DNA of 64,000 bases from Verrucomicrobiales bacterium (GTDB lineage Bacteria > Verrucomicrobiota > Verrucomicrobiia > Limisphaerales > J093), in NCBI GenBank assembly GCA_024233305.1, contig JACKPV010000031.1:62001-126000 (forward strand), given 5' to 3'. The position numbers and the translations under genes were made by a program. Below are positions 47,566-56,500 of the stretch, one piece after another (positions within the stretch are counted from its first letter, which is position 1; every line of letters starts with the position of its first letter). The notes beneath the pieces are model-generated. The model did no database searches. It had not been told where the DNA came from and saw nothing but the letters and a program-made list of their open reading frames with translations.

Positions 47566-50500
47566 ATGCCAAGCGCCAAATGCCTGTGGACGCTGTCGCT
47601 GATCGCGGCCGCGCGGATGTCGGCCGCCACGATCACCTGGGATGGTGGCGGGGACGGGACTTCCTGGAACGACCCGGCCAACTGGGCCGGGGACGTCCTG
47701 CCCGCCGCGGCTGACGATGTCGTCATTCCAGATCCTGCCGGCAATCGCTCGGTTGCCGGCGCCCCCGGCAACATCACGATCCGCAGCCTGCAATGCGATT
47801 CCGCGCTCACCCTGGAAACCGGCCACCTCACCCTCACCGGCGGCGCGTCCGTGGTGCGTGGCGCCTTGCATATCGCACCGACAAGGACGCTGACAGCAAC
47901 GGGCGCCACCACGACGTTCACGGCTTCGGGGGCGACGGATATCAACAGCGCTCTCATCGTTGCCCAGGACGGAGCCACCATCACCCTCCCCGGACCGACG
48001 ACGGTGGTGGATGATAGCGGCTGCTGCGGGGCGGTATGGAAGGCCCAGGGACCAGGCAGCGTGCTGGCGCTGCCAAACCTCGCCGGGATGCACGGGAATC
48101 CGAACCGGAACTGGCCGATGAGCGTGCAGGCCCTCGACGGCGGCGAAGTGCGGCTCCCGCAACTCGCGGCGGTGGCTTCCGGGTATTTGCGGATCGTGGT
48201 CAACGGGGCTGACAGCCGGATCGACCTGGGAGCAGTGACGGATTTGTCGGTGATGACTTGCGAGATCGGGAGCGGAGCGACGGTGGTCCTCGACGCGCTG
48301 ACGAAGATCGACGGTTCGAGTTTCACCGTCAGCGGCGGCGGCACTCTCGAACTGCCCGCGGTGACCCACTACGCGGACACCGGCGGCTGCTGCGGCGCGT
48401 TGTGGCAGGCGCAGGGAGCGGGTTCGGTCCTTGATGTTCCAAATCTCGTGGAACTGACCGGCAATCCCACGTGGGCGATGCAGATCCAGGCGCAAAACGG
48501 TGGCGCGGTGCACCTGCCGTTGCTGGCGTCCGTTCCGGACAGTCATCTGCGCTGTTACGCCGATGGAACGGACAGTCTCGTGGACCTGCCGTCCCTGCAG
48601 GAATTGGGCGACTCGCGTTCGCGCTGGTTGACCCTTGAGGCCCGAAATGCCGGAGTCGTCCGCACGCCCTTGCTCACCGATGGGGGGCGCGTGGCGATTG
48701 TGCTGCGTGCGGGGGGCGCGATCACCCTGGACCAGTTCACGAACTTCGACCGCGGCGCCTTTGACGTCGGGGCCGGATACGACCTTGATCTTCCCGCCGT
48801 GCAGCGCCTTGATGGAGCGGACCTGGCAGTGAGCGGCGGCGGGAAGCTCGAGTTCCCGAACGTGGCCGGTTTCACCGACACCGACGGCTGCTGCGGCGCG
48901 GTCTGGAAGGCGGACGGAGCCGAAAGCGTGCTGTCGCTGCCCGGCTTGGTCGGCATGACCGGCAACCCGGTCTGGACCATGCAGGTCCAGGCGTTGAACG
49001 GCGGCGAGGTGCGGCTGGCGAATCTGCCCGGAATCGCCAACAGCCATGTCCGTTTCCATGCCTCAGGGGAGGGCAGCCTCGTGGACCTGCCCGCCCTGCT
49101 CCGCTTCGAGCCCGAGGGAGGGAACTGGTTGACCCTGGACGCCCGCGACGGCGGCACGGTCAACGCGCCGGGCCTGACCGACGGCGCGCGGACGTCGATC
49201 TATCTGCGCTCCGGGGGGAGCATTCACATCGATCAGATCACGAACCTCGCCGGCGGGGCGCTGGATCTTGGCGAGGGTTACGACATCAGCCTGCCCGCCG
49301 TGGCGAGCATCGACGGAGCGGACCTCGTGGTCGGCGGGGGGGCGCGCCTGACGTTGCCCGCGGTGACGACCTATGCGGACACGGACGGCTGCTGCGGCGC
49401 CCTGTGGCGGGCGGAGGGTTTGGGCAGCGTGCTTTCGTTGCCGAACCTCGCCGAGCTCACCGGTAACCCGACCTGGGCCATGAAGATGCAGGCGCTGGCC
49501 GGCGGAGAGGTCCGGCTGCCGGCCCTGGGCCGCATACCGAACAGCCTGCTCACCCTCCTGGCGCGCGGTTCGGGAAGCCTGATCGACCTGCCAGCGCTGC
49601 CGGCGTATGACGCGTCGGGCAATTTCCGAATGTCCCTCACGGCCGAGGACCAGGGGATGATCCACCTGCCCCTGGTCACCGACGCCTCCGGCATGACGTT
49701 CGTGCTTCACACGGGCGGAACCGCGCCGCTGGAGCAATTCGAGCGAATGACCCGGGGCGGGTTCGAGCTGGGAGCAGGCTACGAATTGTCGCTCTCCAAC
49801 TTGGTGAACATCGATGGTTCCGATCTGGTGGTCACCGGCGGTTCCACGCTCGAAATGCCGGGACTCACGGACTACGTCGACACGGCGGGCTGCTGCGGCG
49901 CGCTGTGGCGGGCGGACGGGAGCGGGAGCGTGCTCTCGCTGCCGAACCTCACACAGCTGACCGGCAACCCGACGTGGGCCATGCGCGTGCAGGGGCTCAA
50001 CGCAGGCAGCGTGCGGCTCGCGGCCCTGGCCCGCATCGAGGACAGCCTCATCCATTGCGAAGCCCGCGGTCCGGGCAGCCATGTCGACCTGAGCGCGCTG
50101 ACGCAGTCCGCGGCGATTGGCCGCACGCTCACCCTGCAGGCGGGCACGGGTGGCGGCATCAGACTGCATCCGCTCTTCACCGATCTGCCTCGCGCGCGGC
50201 TCCTGCTGGATGCGGCGGCATGGATCGAGGGCGGCCTTTTGGAACTTGGGCCCGGTTCGGAAATCGAGGCGGCGGGTGAAATCCGGGCGAGTGTCGTCAA
50301 CCACGGGCTTTTGAATCCGGGAAGTCCGCTCGGTCTCCTGCGCATCACCGGGGACTACACGCAAACCGCCGCCGGCCGGCTGACAATCGAGGTGGCAGGC
50401 TCCGAACCCGGGACTGACTTCGACCGCCTGACGGTGGATGGCGTCGCCGCGTTGGACGGCACCCTCACGGGAAGGGTCATCGACAACTTCGCCGCTCCTC

Positions 50501-53500
50501 CGGACACCGTGTTCACCTTCCTCACCGCCGCCCAAGTGGAGGGCCGGTTTGCCGCCTTGTCGGATCTGGCGGCGGGACCTGGCGTCGAGTTCAACCCGGC
50601 CTATGCCGCTGACCGCGTCGACCTGATCACACGCTTTTCAACGGGACCGCGGATCGTCGAGGTGTTGCCGGAAACCGCGGTGACGACGCTGCTCGAGGAA
50701 TTCACCGTCCGGTTCAGCGAACTCGTCGATCCGGCCTCGTTCACGGAGGCGGACGTGACGCTGAGCGGGCCTTCCGGGAACATTGCGGTCACGCGGCCGA
50801 CACCGCTTGGCGAAGGCCGCTGGCGGATTGCGTTCGCCGAACAGCACACGGAGGGCAATTACACCCTGCGCATCGGACCGGCGGTGACGGACTATGCCGG
50901 CAACGCGATGAACCAGGACGCCGACGAAGTGAACGGCGAGCCGGAGGATACCTTCGAAACGACGGTGTTTCTCGATGACGACGAGGGCCCGCTGGTGGCG
51001 GCTTTTGCTCCGGTCGGTGCGGTGGCCGCGAATGTGACGACGCTCAGCATCACCTTCACCGAACCGGTGGCCCCGGCGAGTTTCACCGCGGCGGACATCG
51101 CGCTGATCACCCCGGGCGGGCCGCTCGATTCCGCATTGTTCACGTTGAGCAGCGCCGACGGCATCGGGCACACCGTGACGCTGCCGGCCCTTACGGTCGA
51201 AGGGCTCTACACGGTGCAGGTGGGCCCCGGGGTGACCGATCTGGCCGGCACCGCGATGCCGGAGGGGTTCACCGCCCGGTTCACCATCGACAAGACCGCG
51301 CCCCGGGTGGTGTTGGCGGCGCCCTCCGGCGAGGTTGCCGAGGCCATCGACCACTTGGATGTAACCTTCGACGAGCCGATGAACCCCGCGAGCTTCACGC
51401 CGGACGACGCGATCTTCACCGGACCGACGGGAGCGATTCCCATCACGAGCATCGAACTGCGCCCCGGGAATACCCATCGGCTGCACTTCGCAAGCCAGGG
51501 CGCCACCGGCGAGTATTCCCTTCTCATCGGACCGGACATTTCGGATCGCGCTGGAAATCCGATGAACGAGGACGGCGATGCCACGTATGGCGAGGCCGTC
51601 GAGGACCGGTTCGAGGCCGGCCTGGTGGTTCGCGCCCCCGATCTGGTGGTCTTGAATGTGAGCGTTCCCGCGACCGGACTGCCCGGTGACAGCGTTCCGG
51701 TTTCCTGGCTGCTGAAGAACCAGGGCAACGCCGACGTGACTCGTGAGTTCACCGAGGTCACCGGGCTGACCCACGAAGCGCAGGCCGGCGGGGAAACCCG
51801 CATCGCAACTTCCGGCGTTCCCGCTCCGCTGCCGGCCGGAGGCGAACTGCCGCGTTCCGGTCAGCTCACCATCCCGTTCACCGGACCCGCGGGCACGTTG
51901 CACTTGGTCGTGACGGCCGATGCCAACCGCCAGATCGGCGAAAGCGATGAAACGAACAACACCGGCGTCAGCGCCGCCACGATCGAAGTGCCGCTCGCGT
52001 TGTCCCTGCAGACCGGCGGGGACTCCGTCGCGGAAGGGGCCTCGCTCGACGCCCGACTCCTCCGCAACGGGCCGACCACGGCGGCCTTGACCGTGGCCCT
52101 GTCCGGAAGCGACGCGACCGAACTGGCCGTGCCCTTGGAAGTCACGATTCCCGCCGGCCAGAGCGAGGTGTCGTTCGCTGTCACCGCGTTGACCGACGGC
52201 CTCGCGGACGGACCGCAAACGGCTTCCATCCAGGCCAGCGCCGCCGGCTTCCGCGCCGCCAGCCACCCGCTCACGGTCACCGACGCCGACGTGCCGCACA
52301 TCGTTTTGGTCGTCGCGGATGCGGTGGTCGCCGAGGGTGAAAGCACGACTGCCACGCTGACCCGTGGAGGCCGCCTCGACACGGCCCTGGCGGTGAGTCT
52401 GGGCACGTCGAGTCCCGGCCAGATTTCACTCCCTGGACAGGTCACCATCCCGGCCGGCGAGGCATCCGCTACTTTCGAGATTCTCGCGGTCGACGATCAT
52501 TACGTTGAGAACACGCGCGGCTACAGTCTCACGGCCGACGCGACCGGATTCGAGCGCGCCAGTGCCACGGTGTCGGTCCTGGACAACGATGCGCCCGGAC
52601 TTTCGGTCCGCCTGGACCGCGCACAGATCTTCGAAGGCGCCGGGCCGAACGCCGCAACGCTGACCGTGCAACGCAGCGAAGACTCGGTTTACCCCGTGCT
52701 GGTCCGCCTCACCGCATCGGAACCGGGGCTCCTGACCTTCGCCGAAGAACTGACCTTCAACCCTGGCGAGTTCGTCCACTACGTGCCGCTCACCCCGCTC
52801 GACGACGACGTGATCGAGGACGATGCGGCGATCACGCTCATTGCCCAGCCGCTGGAGACCCTCGCGCTCAATCCTCTCGGCGAAGGCGCGGCCATCGACC
52901 TCACCCTCCTGGATGACGACGGCCCCGGACTGCGCCTCGTCTTCTCGCGCGATTGGACATGCGGCGCGGACGCCGAGCGGGCCGATCTGGCCTACGTCAC
53001 GGCGACCCTGGTTCGTACCGGGGAAACCCAGCAGCCGGCGACGGTGACGCTGACGGCGGATTTGCCCGGCCTGTTTGACTTCCCGGACACACTGCAGTTC
53101 GCGGCGGACCAGACGGAAATCACCTTCGAGGTCACGGCCTCGATGATCGATCCCGCGCCGCCGGGAGAAACGGTGACCTTCACGGCCGCCGCCGCAGGCT
53201 ACTTCAGCGCGCTCGCTACTCTCGAACGCGCGGCCGAATGCGGTCCCGACCTGAAGATTGTCAACCTGGCGGTCCCGGCCAGTGGTCTCACCGATGGGTT
53301 CTTTCCGGTCGGGTTCCGCGAGGTGAACGTCGGGGCGGACTTCAGTATCCCGAACGAAAGCACCGGCATCAGCAACATCGTGCAGCGGGTCCTGCTCTCG
53401 ACCGATCCGGCAATCGGCGACGATGAGCTGCTGGGCGCGACGGTCTTCGATGGCACAGCGAGTCCCTACGTGTTTCTGGACCGGAACGCGACGTTCCGTC

Positions 53501-56500
53501 TGCCGAGCGTTCCCGGCGATTACTGGGTCATCGTCCAGGCCGACGGCAGCAACCACGTGGACGAAGTCAACGAACTCAACAACTACACCATCGCCGCCGC
53601 CCCGCTCCGCGTGGACCCGGCCTACACCGCCACCGTGCAGGCGGGCTCGGATGTCGCGACCGCAGGTACGCCCGTTCTGCTCACCGGATCGGCGAAGCTG
53701 GCCGGGGACAATCAACCAGCGCCGTTCGAGCTGGTCAGTCTGCACCTCCGGCTCCGCGACACCGAACGGGTCATCGCCGCCTTGACGGATGAAGCGGGCA
53801 ACTTCAGCGCGACGTTCACCCCGCTGCCCGGAGAGGCCGGGACCTACACGGTCGCCGCGGCGCATCCTGGCGTCAGCAACCCGCCCGCGCAGGACACCTT
53901 CACGCTGCTGGGCATGCGCGCCCGTCCGGCCACCCTCGAACGGACGATCACGGCGCTCGACACCATCGACGAGAATCTCGTCATCGAGAACCTCGGCGAC
54001 ACCACGTTGAGCGGATTGACCGTCTCGGCGATCGGGCTGCCGGCGGAGTTCGCGGTCGAAGCGTCGGTGGACGACACGTTGCTGCCGTTCGATCAGGCCA
54101 CCCTGGCGCTCCGGCTGGGCGCGATTCGGGATGTCAACGTCACGCGCACCTTCACCGTTCGGGTCAGCAGCGTGGAAGGGGCGGTGGCCGACGTGATCCT
54201 CACGCTGACCTCCGAATCCCTGCGCCCGCGGATCGCAGCCGGACCGGCGCTGCTTGCCGGCGTGGTGCCGGGAAGCCAGCGTTTTCTCGAATTCACCGTG
54301 ACCAACCACGGCGGCGCGGCGAGCGGACCGCTGAATGTCCTCCTGCCCGCGGTGCCGTTCCTTCGGCTGTTGTCCCCGACCCCCGTGCCGGCCCTGGCGC
54401 CCGGCGCCTCCGCGGCGATTTCCCTGCAGCTGGCGCCGGCGGCAGACGAGGATTTCGCGGAGTTCCGGGGCAATCTGGTCCTGACCGACGAGACCGTTTC
54501 CGCCGCGGTGCCCTACACCTTCCGCATCGTATCCGACCAAATCGGAACCCTCGTGGTCGAGGTGACCGACCAGTTCACCTACTACGCCGAGGGGGCCCCG
54601 CGGGTGGCCGGCGCCGCGGTCACCTTGCGGGATCCGTACAACGGGACCCGCCTGCACGAGGGCGTCAGCGATGACCGCGGGCAGGTGACGTTCCCCGACC
54701 TCCCCGAGGGCTGGTATGATCTGGAAATCAGCGCCGCGGAACACACGCCGTTCCGCCAGACCGTGTTTGTCGTCGCTGGCGACACCACCTCCTTCGAGGC
54801 CCTGATGGCCGCGCAAACGGTGCAGTTCCGCTGGTCGGTCGTTCCGGTGGAAATCGAGGACCGCACGCGGATCACCATCGAGGCGGTGTTCGAGACCGTC
54901 GTGCCCGTCCCGGTGGTGACCGTGGAACCCTCGGTGATCGATCTGGCTGACTTTCCCGATGGCGGCAGCATCAACCTGACGATCACCAACCACGGCCTCC
55001 TCGCAGCGCAGGACGTGGCGATCTCGTTCTCGGATTTCGATTGCTATCGCATCACGCCATTGATCTCCGACATCGGCACCCTGGCCGCCAAAAGCTCGAT
55101 CGTGGTGCCGGTGAGCATCTGCCGTGACCCGAGCTGCACGGGCCGCTTTACGGCGTGCGGCGCCGGGAATGGTCGCGTGGTGCAGTCCGCCGACAACCGG
55201 ACCGTGGCGCTGGCGTTCCGACAGGTGCAGGGTGGCGGGGGCGGCGGCTGCGGCGGCGGCGTGGTCGTCTATCGAGTGCCGTGCGGTACGGGCGGGGTGG
55301 GCGGCAGCGCGCCGGTCGGCGTGCAGAACGCCGGCGGCGGCTGCGGCGGTTTCGGCCAAGGCCATTCCGGCGGGGGCTATGGCAGCGGCTCGGTCGTCCT
55401 GCATCCGGGCGGCTCGTCCACCTGCAACCCTTGCGGCACCGAGCTGCTGGGCAAAATCGCCAAGTGCCTCTGGGACCTCCTCAATCCCCTGCCTGATCCC
55501 GTGAAATGCCTGAAAGGGCTGTCCGACTGCTACTCCGAACCCAATCCCGCCGCGTGCATCTCCGCGATCCTCGACTGCCTGGCGGCCCTCGGCAAGGAAG
55601 TGCCTTACCTGGGCACCGGCATCACGCTGTTCTGCTGCGCCGACGATCTCTCCTACGCGTGCGGCGGCGGCGGGCTCGGGGGCCCTTCGCTCTGCGGCAA
55701 CGGACCCGGCGGCGGCAGCGGCAACGGCCTGTTCAGCGGCAGCGATTCCGCGCGCAAGGTCGGCTTGGCGGCGCCCGGGGTCTTCCCAAATCCACTCGGT
55801 CCCAACGCCTTCCCGGGCATGGCCGAAGTGGCGGTCGCCGCGCTCCATGTGCGCGCGGTCCTGGATGTCTTCGCGGAAATCCTCGGCGGACCGCAGTGGT
55901 TGCCGCCCATGCAGAGCGGCAACTTCCAGCCGTGGTTCGAGTTGCTCGCAACCGCGGTGGCCGTGCACGGCGAGGACGGGGAGCGCATCTCGGCCAGCGA
56001 GGCCACCGCCCTGCGATCCCACCCGTTCGCGGCGGACTTCTCCGCGGAAGAAGTGGCGGACTTCATCGCGCGCTGGAACCGCACGGTGGACTACTATGCC
56101 GCCGGCATCCTTGAAAGCTCGGACGTGCCCGCCGGGCAAAGCGCTGACTTCATCGCCCGGGACCGGCTGGAAGCCCTCGTGGCCCGGGCGGACCAGGCCG
56201 CGCTCGAAGCCGAGGCGGCCGGCCACTTGTCCGTCTTCGAGGAACTCAAACTCAGCCTCCAACAATTGCGCGACTTCCTCTACCAACCCACGGGCGGCAT
56301 CTGCGCCCAGGTGCGACTGCGCATCGACCAGGAAGCCGTGATCGCCCGCGACGCCTTCCGCGCCACCCTCGAGGTCCTCAACGGGGCGGACACGCCGCTC
56401 ACCGACATCGCAGTCGAAGTCACCGTCGCCAACGAAGCCGGCGAGATCGTGACTCCTCAGTTCCTCATTCCCGCGCCGGGCCTCACCGGACTGGGCGCCA

